NCBI RefSeq assembly: GCF_003063575.1
Contig: NZ_NESC01000011.1
Coordinates: forward strand, 32,001-96,000
Direction: 5' to 3'
Length of the DNA: 64,000 nucleotides
From: Limnohabitans sp. Jir72
Lineage (GTDB): Bacteria > Pseudomonadota > Gammaproteobacteria > Burkholderiales > Burkholderiaceae_C
The notes beneath the pieces were generated by a model. The model was not told the DNA's origin, searched no databases, and saw only the letters and a program-made list of their open reading frames with translations. The position numbers and the translations under genes are program-made. Each line of letters opens with the position of its first letter. Position 1 is the stretch's first letter. Below, in pieces: positions 53,756-63,678 of this stretch.

Positions 53756-54643
53756 TCAGTCATCATTTGTACTGATGACACCCTGTCGCTTGACCTCATC
53801 CAAAGTCTTGCCTGCCGCTGTTTTCCATTCGACCCAGCCATTGGCTGATCGGCCCATGACTGCCATGGCGGCGGTACTGGGGCTTGAAAACAGGTGGTCG
53901 CGTGTGAAAACCAGCAGAGATCCAGCACAGCCAGCGTTTTCTGTCAGAACGCCTTCCGTAATCAATTGGCTGCGCATGCGCTCGTGAGAAGTTCCCTGAA
54001 TTGAAGGAACGATCTCTGCTCGCCCCTTCGAACCTTTGTGCACCACAAAACCTTCGGTGGTGTATTCGCCCACGCCGTCGGCCCCCGAGCCCTTGCAGTA
54101 GAACAATTCGACGATGCCTTTGGCGGTTGGGGCACTGGTCAAGGGTTCAAAAATGGGCTGACCCAACGTGGCCAACAAAGTGGCTGCGGTTTCGTGAATC
54201 TCATGACAATCCGCTTGCAAAGGAGCAGGTGTGTAGGGCTGCGAACCGGTGTTGCCATTCTCTAGACCATAACGTCCTGCCTTTGTGGCTTCTGCAATGG
54301 CAAGCCATTCCAAAAACAATGCATGCGTTTGCGTCAAGCTGTTGGTCAGCGAGATGACCACGAAAGCTCGGTTCCAAAAATCTTTGTTTTGATGGTGTTG
54401 CTCCAAGCGCTTGCCCACACTGCCGGACTGTCCGATGTAAGAGCGAGGTAAACCCGCCTCAGACAATTCGCCCATCAAAAAGTACATACCCACTTGCTGG
54501 GCCTCTGGCATCTTCAGGAAGTCGGCCAGTTGGCTGCGCGGCACCTCGATCACACGAACAATGCGGGTTGTGATTTCGGCCACGCGCATGCCGCGTGGGT
54601 CGCCTGATGGGAGGAAAATTTGGATGGTCTGCGGGCGGCTCAT
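53756..54643 (-). CDS. GIY-YIG nuclease family protein with DUF4357-like C-terminus
   Basis: A 295-residue protein. The GIY-YIG domain starts near residue 52: VGMYFLMGE with SYIGQSGSVGKRLEQHHQNK after it, an Arg/His segment, and EWLAIAEATKAGRYGLENGN where the catalytic Glu (LEWLAI) is expected. The C-terminal region ends with SPSTAAMAVMGRSANGWVEWKT, the DUF4357 pattern found in DNA-interacting proteins. It could act in DNA processing or defence. It is convergent with the Bro-N gene, across a 69-base gap. Confidence 0.8.
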   Translation of the reverse strand: MSRPQTIQIFLPSGDPRGMRVAEITTRIVRVIEVPRSQLADFLKMPEAQQVGMYFLMGELSEAGLPRSYIGQSGSVGKRLEQHHQNKDFWNRAFVVISLTNSLTQTHALFLEWLAIAEATKAGRYGLENGNTGSQPYTPAPLQADCHEIHETAATLLATLGQPIFEPLTSAPTAKGIVELFYCKGSGADGVGEYTTEGFVVHKGSKGRAEIVPSIQGTSHERMRSQLITEGVLTENAGCAGSLLVFTRDHLFSSPSTAAMAVMGRSANGWVEWKTAAGKTLDEVKRQGVISTNDD

Positions 54644-54647
54644 CGAA

Positions 54648-56471
<1,824 letters not shown>

Positions 56472-56634
56472 AGCGCTAGATTTTAGGCCTTGGCAGGGGG
56501 CATTCCTGCAGGCTGGCGTTACGAATAGACACCATTGTGAAGCGGCCTAGGTCCACCCAATGCAGGGCTGGCGCGCTTGAGGAACAGGGACGGCGGTTTT
56601 CCATCCATGCCGACCCGCTACAAGGAGTCCATCC

Positions 56635-57003
56635 ATGCGTTTTTCTGTCAAACACTCGATTTCCAAAGCGGCTTACCTGCTGGGTCTGCTCGGGGCGGCT
56701 TTTGCTCAGACCGGTTGCGCCCACCCGATGCTGGTTCAGCCTTCGGTGATGATCCAGCCGCAAGTGGGCTACCCGCAGGTGTATGGGCAGCAGCAGGTGT
56801 ATCCGCAGGTTTATGGTCAGCCCTATGGCGCTGCGTCCATGGTCGTCATGCCCCGAATGGCCCCGCAGGTCGTGTATTCACCACCGGTTTACCGCCCTGT
56901 GTATGGCTATGGTTTTGGGGGTTACCGTGGCTATGGCCATGGAGGTCACGAAGGTCATGAGGGCCATGGCGGTTTTGGTGGCCATGGCGGATGGCGTCGC
57001 TGA
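56635..57003 (+). CDS. Small exported Gly/Tyr/His-rich protein, possible lipoprotein
   Basis: A 122-residue product. The signal-like N-terminus has a hydrophobic run (AAYLLGLLGAAFAQ) ending in TGC near residue 28, a possible but imperfect lipobox. The mature part has Gln/Tyr/Val/Pro repeats (QVYGQQQVYPQVYGQPYG). The C-terminus is Gly/His-rich (GYGHGGHEGHEGHGGFGGHG), which could bind metal such as Ni, Zn or Cu. ACAAGGAG lies upstream of the ATG. No family recognised. Confidence 0.65.
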   Translation: MRFSVKHSISKAAYLLGLLGAAFAQTGCAHPMLVQPSVMIQPQVGYPQVYGQQQVYPQVYGQPYGAASMVVMPRMAPQVVYSPPVYRPVYGYGFGGYRGYGHGGHEGHEGHGGFGGHGGWRR

Positions 57004-57032
57004 GCCTGGTCAGCCCATCTCAGCGCGGGGCA

Positions 57033-57146
57033 TCAGCGTGCAGGGGTGGGCTCTTTGTTGGCACAACCGGTGAGAGCCAGACTGGTCATCAGCAAAAGTG
57101 CGCTGAGACAGCGCAATGTGCGCATGGGCAGGGATGTGGTGTTCAT
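57033..57146 (-). CDS. Tiny lipoprotein
   Basis: A 37-residue reading frame (MNTTSLPMRTLRCLSALLLM, then TSLALTGCANKEPTPAR) with a basic N-terminus, hydrophobic core and a good lipobox LTGC, leaving a 10-residue mature peptide. It resembles small lipopeptides in size but lacks the GxKGPL segment of LptM. The start may lie further upstream. Conservation would be needed for certainty. Confidence 0.45.
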   Translation of the reverse strand: MNTTSLPMRTLRCLSALLLMTSLALTGCANKEPTPAR

Positions 57147-57335
57147 GGCGTGCCTTATTGGCCAGGACGCCATGCGCCTTGGTTCATGCTGTTGACCAAG
57201 ATGGTTTGGGCTTGGCTGCCCATGCGGCATACGCCGCAGTGAACACGTCACGCATTTCCAATGGTTCGTTTATTTAATCTGGGTAATTTATTTTGATCCG
57301 GGTATAATAAGTGGTTTTGCAATTGGACGTGTGGC

Positions 57336-58043
57336 ATGAGCGCTCTCAGTCTCGACGCGGTATTCACTGAATTCATCGCTTTTGAAGGCAGCCGTTGCCT
57401 GGCCCGTGGCGGTTTGGCGAAAGTGGTTTTGCAGATGAAAGCGGCCACCGAAGCGCGGCCCTTGGCACGCTACATGGTGTTCAACGCCAGCAGCAGCGAG
57501 GTCTTGGACTTTGACCTTCGCGGCACACCTGAAGAGGTCGTGGCTCGGCTGACCTTGGCGTATCCGGCCATGATGAGTTCTGCCGCCACTTCAACCGATG
57601 GCACGCCCCCCACAGACAAACCGAGTGCAGACCTTCGCAGCGAAGCCGTGGTTGCGGCCAAGGTTGGCCCAGGCCGCCCCAAGCTGGGCGTGGTGGCGCG
57701 AGAGGTGACGCTGCTGCCGCGCCATTGGGCTTGGCTGAGCAGCCAGCCCGGCGGCGCTTCTGTGGCTTTGCGCAAGTTGGTCGAGCAAGCCCGCCAAGAC
57801 AGCCAGTCGAAAGACCAACGCCGCCTGTCGCAAGAGGCCACTTACCGCTTCATGTCGGCCATGGCGGGCAGTCTGGAAGGCTTTGAAGAAGCGGCTCGCG
57901 CCCTGTTCGCCGCCGAGCGCTCGCGCTTTGAAGCCTTGCTGGCACCTTGGCCGCAAGACATCCAAAACCATTTGCAGCACCTGGCCCAAGCGGCCTGGAT
58001 GCCCGCTGACGCCCCTTGTTCTTCGGAGTTGCCCCATGCGTGA
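57336..58043 (+). CDS. DUF2239 family protein
   Basis: A 235-residue cytoplasmic protein of unknown function. The diagnostic DUF2239 segment is REVTLLPRHWAWLSSQPGGA, followed by SVALRKLVEQAR, and later RFMSAMAGSLEGFEEAARAL. The GRPKLGVVAREVTLL stretch is also typical. Its stop overlaps the start of the MFS transporter gene by 8 bases, so the two are co-transcribed. A -10-like TATAAT (57303-57308) lies 27 bases upstream. Confidence 0.9.
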   Translation: MSALSLDAVFTEFIAFEGSRCLARGGLAKVVLQMKAATEARPLARYMVFNASSSEVLDFDLRGTPEEVVARLTLAYPAMMSSAATSTDGTPPTDKPSADLRSEAVVAAKVGPGRPKLGVVAREVTLLPRHWAWLSSQPGGASVALRKLVEQARQDSQSKDQRRLSQEATYRFMSAMAGSLEGFEEAARALFAAERSRFEALLAPWPQDIQNHLQHLAQAAWMPADAPCSSELPHA

Positions 58044-59274
58044 AAAGTTTCGTTCCAGAGAGGCCGCGATGCCTTTCATCATGTTGGCCGTGCTCATCGA
58101 CATGGCCGCCATTGGCATCATCATTCCGGTCCTGCCCGCTTTGGTGGGCAGTTTCGCCACCAGCCAGGCCGACCAAGCCTATTGGTATGGTGTGGCGGCA
58201 GTGGCGTTTGGGGCTGCCAACTTTTTGGCGGCACCGGTGCTGGGCGCTTTGTCTGACCGGTATGGGCGCAGGCCTGTGTTGCTGTTGGGCTTCATGGGCC
58301 TCGGTGTGAGCTTTTTTGGCACGGCCCTGAGCACCACGCTGTGGGGCTTGATTGCGGTGCGCACTCTGGGCGGCGTGATGCAGGCCAATGCGGCCATTGC
58401 CAACGCGTATGTGGCCGACATTTCTGCACCCGAGCAACGCGCCAAGCGCTTTGGCCTGCTGGGCGCCATGATGGGCTTGGGCTTCATCATCGGTCCGGTG
58501 ATGGGCGGCTTGCTGGGCGCGGTCAATTTGCATTTGCCGTTTTATGTGGCGGGCGGCTTGACCTTGCTCAATTGGCTTTATGGCTACTTTGTTTTGCCCG
58601 AGTCTTTGCCCATGTCGCAGCGCAAGCCGTTCAGTTGGCGTGCGGCCAATCCAGCATCGTCGCTTCGAAAGCTGGCGCAGCTCAAAGGCGTGGGGCCGCT
58701 GGTGGGTGTGGTGGCTTTCAGCGGGCTTGCACAGTTTGTGCTCTACACCGTCTGGGTGCTCTACAACAGCTTCAAGTTCGGCTGGGGGCCGCAAGAAAAC
58801 GGTTGGTCGCTGGCCGTGGTGGGCATTGTGGCGGTCCTGGTGCAGGGTGTTTTGATGGGCCGTTTGCTCAAGCGCTTTGCGCCACAAAAGCTGGCCATCA
58901 TGGGCTTGGTGTCTTCGGTCGTCGCCTACACGCTGTGGGGCGCGGCCACCGAGGGCTGGATGATGTACGCCGTCATCGCCATCAACTTGCTGGGTGGCAC
59001 GGTGACAGCTTCGGTTCAAAGCATGATTTCTTCAGCTGCCGACAGCAAAAGCCAAGGCCAGACCATGGGCGCGGTCAGTGCCCTGAGCAGCCTGACTGCC
59101 GTGGTGGCCCCTATGCTGGGGGCGCCTTTGCTGGGCCTGGTGTCGCACTTGCCGCGTGGCGACTGGCGCATGGGCGCACCGTTTTACTTTTGCGCGGTCT
59201 TGCAGCTGGCGTCGCTGGCGCTGGCGGTGATGCATTTGCGCAGACATCGGCGTGCACGTTTGCACGCGGCATGA
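58036..59274 (+). CDS. MFS transporter, TetA-like
   Basis: A 12-helix major facilitator of 412 residues from MREKFRSREAAMPFIMLAVL at 58036. Motif A reads GALSDRYGRRPVLLLG; the N-terminal IDMAAIGIIIPVLPALV and the loop YVADISAPEQRAKRFGLLGAMMGLGFIIGPVMGG are close to TetA/class-B tetracycline-type drug/H+ antiporters, read in two parts. The substrate cannot be predicted. It is coupled to the DUF2239 gene. Confidence 0.93.
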   Translation: MREKFRSREAAMPFIMLAVLIDMAAIGIIIPVLPALVGSFATSQADQAYWYGVAAVAFGAANFLAAPVLGALSDRYGRRPVLLLGFMGLGVSFFGTALSTTLWGLIAVRTLGGVMQANAAIANAYVADISAPEQRAKRFGLLGAMMGLGFIIGPVMGGLLGAVNLHLPFYVAGGLTLLNWLYGYFVLPESLPMSQRKPFSWRAANPASSLRKLAQLKGVGPLVGVVAFSGLAQFVLYTVWVLYNSFKFGWGPQENGWSLAVVGIVAVLVQGVLMGRLLKRFAPQKLAIMGLVSSVVAYTLWGAATEGWMMYAVIAINLLGGTVTASVQSMISSAADSKSQGQTMGAVSALSSLTAVVAPMLGAPLLGLVSHLPRGDWRMGAPFYFCAVLQLASLALAVMHLRRHRRARLHAA

Positions 59275-59302
59275 GGGCCGTGGGGGCAGGGCCTTTTGTT
59301 GC

Positions 59303-60118
59303 TTACATCGCCTTGAACAGGTGCGCGTAAAGGCGACTCACGTTCAGTTTTTCGCGCTGCCCCTTCAAGCTCAGGCTCAGACGACCTGACTCGTCGCGGG
59401 CGACCGACTCGATGGCGCTGGCCCGCACCACCGAGCCCCGGTGGATTTGCCAAAAGACCTGGGCGTCCAGCCGCTGCATGAGTTCTTTGAGCGGGGTGCG
59501 CAAGAGCACTTCGCTGCCGTCATGGGTGAACACGCGCACGTATTTGTCAGCGGCCTCCAGGCGCAGCACGTCTGCCACGGGCACCATGCGCAGCTGGTTG
59601 CCCACGCTGGCTTGCAGCAGTTGCAAGGGCGCTTGCTGGCGAGGTTGCTCGGTGGGGGCGTTCAACAGAGCACGCAGCTGTTGCAGCACCGGGTCCAGAT
59701 CGGTCGTGGTGGCTGGCTTGTGCTGGCGCTGGCCCAAGGCCTTTTGCAGTCGGCTCACGGTTTGGGCCAGGCGGTCTGTGCGCACAGGCTTGAGCACGTA
59801 GTCCACCGCCTGCGCTTCAAACGCCTGGATGGCGTATTGGTCGTAAGCGGTGACGAACACCAACAGCGGAAAGGGCCTGTCGTCTGGCCACTCATCGGCC
59901 AGGGCGGCTGCGGCCTCCAAGCCACTTTGGCCGGGCATGCGGATGTCAAAAAACAGCACATCGGGCCAGTGTTGCAACGCCAGTTGCACGGCGCTCAGGC
60001 CGTCGCCTGCGGTGGCCAGCACTTGCAGATCGGGCCACAGTGTTTGCAGTTCGGTTTGCAGGGCCTGGGCCAGCAGGACTTCGTCTTCGGCGATCAGGGC
60101 GGTGGGGCGGGTGTTCAT
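59303..60118 (-). CDS. LytTR-family response regulator
   Basis: Response regulator of 271 residues. The receiver domain has the acidic pair in ALIAEDEVLLA, the phospho-acceptor Asp in DVLFFDIRMPG near residue 57, Thr in FVTAYDQYA and Lys in YVLKPVRTDRL. The C-terminal LytTR DNA-binding domain contains LRLEAADKYVRVFTHDGSEV and FWQIHRGSVVRASAI. The start at 60118 overlaps the sensor stop in ATGA. Targets unknown; AlgR/LytR proteins often control envelope or virulence genes. Confidence 0.93.
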   Translation of the reverse strand: MNTRPTALIAEDEVLLAQALQTELQTLWPDLQVLATAGDGLSAVQLALQHWPDVLFFDIRMPGQSGLEAAAALADEWPDDRPFPLLVFVTAYDQYAIQAFEAQAVDYVLKPVRTDRLAQTVSRLQKALGQRQHKPATTTDLDPVLQQLRALLNAPTEQPRQQAPLQLLQASVGNQLRMVPVADVLRLEAADKYVRVFTHDGSEVLLRTPLKELMQRLDAQVFWQIHRGSVVRASAIESVARDESGRLSLSLKGQREKLNVSRLYAHLFKAM

Positions 60119-61230
60119 GCGGCGGCGTGTGGATTTGTCACAGGCAAAGTCAGCACCACGCAGGTGCCGCCAGTGCGCAAGGGGTTGATGTGCATGCCTG
60201 CGCGGTTGCCATACAAGGTGTGCAGGCGTTGGCGCACATGGGCCAGGCCCCACGATGCAGTGGTGCCGCTGGTGCTGGCAGTGCTGCCTGATTCGGCCAG
60301 CGCCAGTTCGCTGATGCCCAAGCCGTTGTCGCGCACGGTCAGCAGCAGTTGTGTGCCGTCGGCACTTGCCTGCACCTCGATTCGGCCACCAGCTACGACG
60401 GGTTCCAGTCCGTGGCGGATGGCGTTTTCGACCAGCGGTTGCAAGATGAAGCTGGGCACTTGGGTGTGGTGCAGGCTAGAGGGCAAGTCCAGCTCAAAGC
60501 TCAATCGCGGCCCCATGCGGATCGCCATCAGGCTCAGGTAGTCCTCCAGCCGCGAAAACTCATCGCTCAGCGGGTGCAGCACTTGGCGCGAGGCCTGCAG
60601 CGTGGTGCGCAGGTAGTCGTTCAGGTGGTCGAGCATCGCCAGGGCACGTTCGGTGTCGTGCCCAATGAGCGCGCGCAAATGCGCCAGCGTGTTGAACAGC
60701 ATGTGCGGCTCCAGCTGCGACTGCAGCAGCATGAGCTGGGCTTGTGTGACCTCTTGGGCCAAGGCCTCGGCCTTGCCGCGTTGGAAAAAGAAAGTCACAA
60801 ACCCGGCGCTGATGACGATGGCACTGACCAGCATGCCGACAAAGCGGTTGGTGTTGAGACGCCACAAATCCCAGGTGGACCAGCCAGCATACGCATCACC
60901 GACCAACGTGCCCAATACATAGCCTATGGGTACGCCGATCAGCATCATCAAGCCCGCACGCAGCGCGGGCGGCCAGTAGTACGGCGCTTGGGAACGCAGA
61001 ACGCCCTTGAACGCAAACCGCGCCACATCGGTGAACAGCCAAATGAAGGTGGAGATGGCGTAGGAATACACCAGTGACATGTCAAAACTGTGCGGCATGC
61101 CATCGCCTTTGCGGCCTATCCAAGTGGCCACCGCAATCGGCAGCGCAACCGCCCACACGATCAGCAGACGTTTCAGCAGCGGTTTGCGTTGGTTATGGGG
61201 CAGCCAGGCAAGAATGTAGTTGGTGGTCAT
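60115..61230 (-). CDS. LytS-like sensor histidine kinase
   Basis: Membrane sensor kinase of 371 residues from MTTNYILAWLPHNQRKPLLK at 61230, with four hydrophobic helices in the first 160 residues and no obvious periplasmic domain. The His-kinase (PF06580) box reads LQSQLEPHMLFNTLAHLRAL, with phospho-acceptor His in PHMLFN; then the N-box FILQPLVENAIRHGLEPV and G-box VRDNGLGI. It is upstream of and overlaps the LytTR regulator. The stimulus is unknown. Confidence 0.92.
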   Translation of the reverse strand: MTTNYILAWLPHNQRKPLLKRLLIVWAVALPIAVATWIGRKGDGMPHSFDMSLVYSYAISTFIWLFTDVARFAFKGVLRSQAPYYWPPALRAGLMMLIGVPIGYVLGTLVGDAYAGWSTWDLWRLNTNRFVGMLVSAIVISAGFVTFFFQRGKAEALAQEVTQAQLMLLQSQLEPHMLFNTLAHLRALIGHDTERALAMLDHLNDYLRTTLQASRQVLHPLSDEFSRLEDYLSLMAIRMGPRLSFELDLPSSLHHTQVPSFILQPLVENAIRHGLEPVVAGGRIEVQASADGTQLLLTVRDNGLGISELALAESGSTASTSGTTASWGLAHVRQRLHTLYGNRAGMHINPLRTGGTCVVLTLPVTNPHAAA

Positions 61231-61290
61231 GGCGGGATGATTGTTCTGGCTTTGTGAGGTCCTGAAGCGGTAGGCATAGAGCATGTCTGG

Positions 61291-61364
61291 GTGCAGGAGC
61301 CCACCCCGTGGGCGATGGTTCGCATGGCGTGTGTCAGCCTATCGCCCACGGGGTGGGCTCCTAC
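61291..61364. repeat. Inverted pair of the palindromic repeat
   Basis: Forward copy (GCAGGAGCCCACCCCGTGGG) and inverted copy ending CTCCTAC around a TTCGCATGGCG-type spacer, upstream of the sensor kinase gene. Confidence 0.9.
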
Positions 61365-61424
61365 GGGGTCAAGGTCAATGGGACGCCTCCAAGGCACACG
61401 AAAATTCAAACATCGTGAGGCCGG

Positions 61425-61557
61425 CTCAATAGAGCTTGTGCATGAAGAATAACGCGATTTGGTCAAAGGCTTTTTGGCGGTCTGTGTCGCTGAAAGCCGG
61501 GTTGGGCAAGCCGCCGCGGATTTGGGTGGCGGCCACGGTTTCATGTTGGGCTGAAGC
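61425..61557 (-). pseudogene. Possible gene remnant (alpha/beta hydrolase-like C-terminus)
   Basis: On the minus strand a frame ending at TGA (61427-61425) reads HETVAATQIRGGLPNPAFSD then TDRQKAFDQIALFFMHKLY, which looks like the C-terminal end of a hydrolase (final helix F-D-Q-I-A-x-F-F). Upstream it runs out of frame into the neighbouring membrane-protein gene without a start. The sequence quality suggests former coding function; the family call is tentative. Confidence 0.3.
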
Positions 61558-61564
61558 CGATGCC

Positions 61565-62083
61565 CTACGGGGACAAAGGGACACGCAGGTTCTGGCGTGT
61601 GGGCAGTTTCAGCAAACGCAACGCCCGGCCATTGAGCACCCCCGAAAACAAGCCATACACGGCGCTGATGCCGATGGCTGCGTTCAGGCTGTGAATGTGC
61701 TCTGGTGCGGTAGCGGTCAGCATGCCCACCACAAACTTGCAGGCAAAAATCGCTATGAACAAGGCCAGAGGCAGCCAGCTGCCCGGCACCGTGTAGCGCC
61801 GGGTGTCGGCGTTGTAGCTTGCGCCTGTCGGTGCTGGGCCTTGGCCCAAGGCCCAGCCCACAAGTGCGCAGCTGGCCGCCCAGCTGAGCAGGCCCAGCGC
61901 CAGCCAAGGCGTGGGTCGCCACTGCTGGACGACCCCCACCAGTGTGAATACCGTCAGCGCGATGTTGATGCCCAAAAGCCGTTGCTTGGGGATGTGCCGG
62001 GTGCGCGTTTGCAGCAGGCCCAAAGCGATCAGGCCGATGAGCAGGCCGAAAACCCAGACGGGGATGTGTTGGAGTGTTTGCAT
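61565..62083 (-). CDS. DUF6622-like integral membrane protein
   Basis: A 172-residue protein with five hydrophobic helices: IPVWVFGLLIGLIALGLLQT at the N-terminus, LLGINIALTVFTLVGVVQQW, LALGLLSWAASCALVGWAL, LPLALFIAIFACKFVVGMLT and a final AAIGISAVYGLFSGVLNGRA. The RxxQxRLLGIN-like segment and the K in CKFVVG are typical of the family as I know it. Function unknown. It is followed on the same strand by a short fragment of another gene. Confidence 0.65.
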   Translation of the reverse strand: MQTLQHIPVWVFGLLIGLIALGLLQTRTRHIPKQRLLGINIALTVFTLVGVVQQWRPTPWLALGLLSWAASCALVGWALGQGPAPTGASYNADTRRYTVPGSWLPLALFIAIFACKFVVGMLTATAPEHIHSLNAAIGISAVYGLFSGVLNGRALRLLKLPTRQNLRVPLSP

Positions 62084-62135
62084 GGATTCTTTTTGTGTGT
62101 GATGGATTAAATCAAGCCCAGCCAGTCAGACCAGA

Positions 62136-62531
62136 TCAATTGACCCAGGTAGCGCCCAGGTAGCGCCCAGGCAGCAAGGTGAATGCGCCAGCGACGAGAC
62201 ACGCACTGACGTACAGCCGCTGCATGCTTTGGCGGTGGCCCTGAACGTTGCCTTGAAGCAAATACACAAAGGCGCGGTACAACATGAAAAACGTCAGCGG
62301 AATGAACAAGTGAATCGGGGTGTACCCAGCCAGATTGGGCCATTGGAAGTCGCGTATGAACACGGCACTCACGGCCGCCGCAACCATGCAGGTGACCCAG
62401 GCATAGCCCAAGGCGCGGTGCAGGCGCGGGCGTGTGGTGCGGCCTAGCCGGGCCCACAGGGCAAAGGGGCCGAGCACCACGGCGGTGATGGCGGCGCTCA
62501 TGTGCACAGCGATAAGGGGTGTCAGTTGCAT
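62136..62531 (-). CDS. DUF2306-like membrane protein
   Basis: A 131-residue protein from MQLTPLIAVHMSAAITAVVL at 62531 with four hydrophobic helices. Conserved features are HMSAAITAVVLGPFALW, the RPRLHRALGYAWVTCMV stretch and GHRQSMQRLYVSACLVAGAF, where the His residues inside helices suggest haem or quinone interaction as in other DUF2306 proteins. A duplicated GTAGCGCCCAG near the 3' end (62150-62172) slightly extends the C-terminus. Confidence 0.75.
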   Translation of the reverse strand: MQLTPLIAVHMSAAITAVVLGPFALWARLGRTTRPRLHRALGYAWVTCMVAAAVSAVFIRDFQWPNLAGYTPIHLFIPLTFFMLYRAFVYLLQGNVQGHRQSMQRLYVSACLVAGAFTLLPGRYLGATWVN

Positions 62532-62722
62532 GTTTCGTCCTGAAGCTTTGATCTGGCCGTAATGTGCCTGCGGGGTGTCCACAGGTAAATGGGTTTGCGA
62601 TGAAAGCCAATGGCCCGGGCGCAAGATGCCAATGTGCGGTGCGAGTGGCAGCCGGTGCACGCAGCTTGTCCGGTCAAAGCGCACTCTGAGGCGATAATCC
62701 ATTTCAAATTTCTGGAGTACTT

Positions 62723-63547
62723 GTGGATACTTTATTGCTGCTCAAAGCCGCCGTGATGGGGCTGGTCGAAGGTTTGACCGAGTTCTTGCCGATTTCTTCA
62801 ACAGGGCATTTGATCCTGGCCGGGGCCTTGCTGGGCTTTGACGATGACAAGGCCAAGGTGTTTGACATCGCGATCCAGACCGGCGCGATTTTTGCCGTGA
62901 TCATCGTGTACTGGCAAAAGATCAGCTCGACAATTAAAGCTTTGCCGCACAGCGCAGCGGCGCAGCGTTTTGCCTTCAATGTCTTCATCGGCTTTGTGCC
63001 CGCCGTGATTTTGGGTTTGCTGCTGGGCAAGGCGATCAAGGCGCATTTGTTCACGCCGGGCGTAGTGGCCAGCACCTTCATCATCGGTGGCTTCATCATC
63101 TTGTGGGCTGAGCGTCGCCCGGCCAGCACGGTGCGCATTCACGAGGTGGAAGACATGCGCGGGCGCGATGCCCTCAAGGTGGGTTTGGTGCAGTGCCTGG
63201 CCATGATCCCGGGCACCAGCCGCAGTGGCGCCACCATCATTGGCGGCATGTTGCTCGGCTTGTCGCGCAAGGCGGCGACCGATTTCTCGTTTTATCTGGC
63301 GATCCCCACGCTGATTGGCGCGGGCGCTTACAGCCTCTACAAAGAACGCGCCTTGCTGAGCATGGCCGATGCGCCTTTGTTTGGCGTTGGCCTCTTCGTG
63401 TCTTTCATCAGCGCTTGGGTGTGTGTGCGCTGGCTGCTCAAGTTCATCTCGAGCCACAGCTTTGAGGTGTTCGCTTGGTACCGGATCGTATTTGGCTTGG
63501 TGGTGTTGGGCACCAGCTACAGCGGGCTGGTGACCTGGGCGGCTTGA
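62723..63547 (+). CDS. uppP: Undecaprenyl-diphosphatase (UppP/BacA)
   Basis: Integral membrane phosphatase that recycles undecaprenyl diphosphate to the monophosphate carrier used for peptidoglycan and for polysaccharide repeat units such as those of the Wzx/Wzy locus here. The 274 residues begin at GTG 62723 with TGGAG upstream. Catalytic regions [17 protein letters not shown] near residue 17 and [15 protein letters not shown] near residue 161 are both intact, and about eight helices are visible. Confidence 0.97.
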   Translation: MDTLLLLKAAVMGLVEGLTEFLPISSTGHLILAGALLGFDDDKAKVFDIAIQTGAIFAVIIVYWQKISSTIKALPHSAAAQRFAFNVFIGFVPAVILGLLLGKAIKAHLFTPGVVASTFIIGGFIILWAERRPASTVRIHEVEDMRGRDALKVGLVQCLAMIPGTSRSGATIIGGMLLGLSRKAATDFSFYLAIPTLIGAGAYSLYKERALLSMADAPLFGVGLFVSFISAWVCVRWLLKFISSHSFEVFAWYRIVFGLVVLGTSYSGLVTWAA

Positions 63548-63573
63548 GGTCTGCCGTTGACGGTGTGTCCCTT

Positions 63574-63648
63574 TGTAGGAGCCCACCCCGTGGGCGATGA
63601 CTTGCCGCCCGTGTTCCACGCCCATCGCCCGCAGGGTGGGCTCCTACA
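63574..63648. repeat. Inverted pair of the palindromic repeat
   Basis: Forward copy starting TGTAGGAGCCCACCCCGTGG and inverted copy ending CTCCTACA (with CGCCCGCAGGG) between convergent uppP and the hydrolase gene; it could act as a bidirectional hairpin at the two 3' ends. Confidence 0.92.
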
Positions 63649-63678
63649 AAACGCACGCTGGGGCCCACGGCCTACAGA

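Noticed and set aside
62150..62172. Mobile-element target duplication (GTAGCGCCCAG twice)
   Set aside because: An 11-base tandem duplication with no element between the copies; replication slippage is sufficient.
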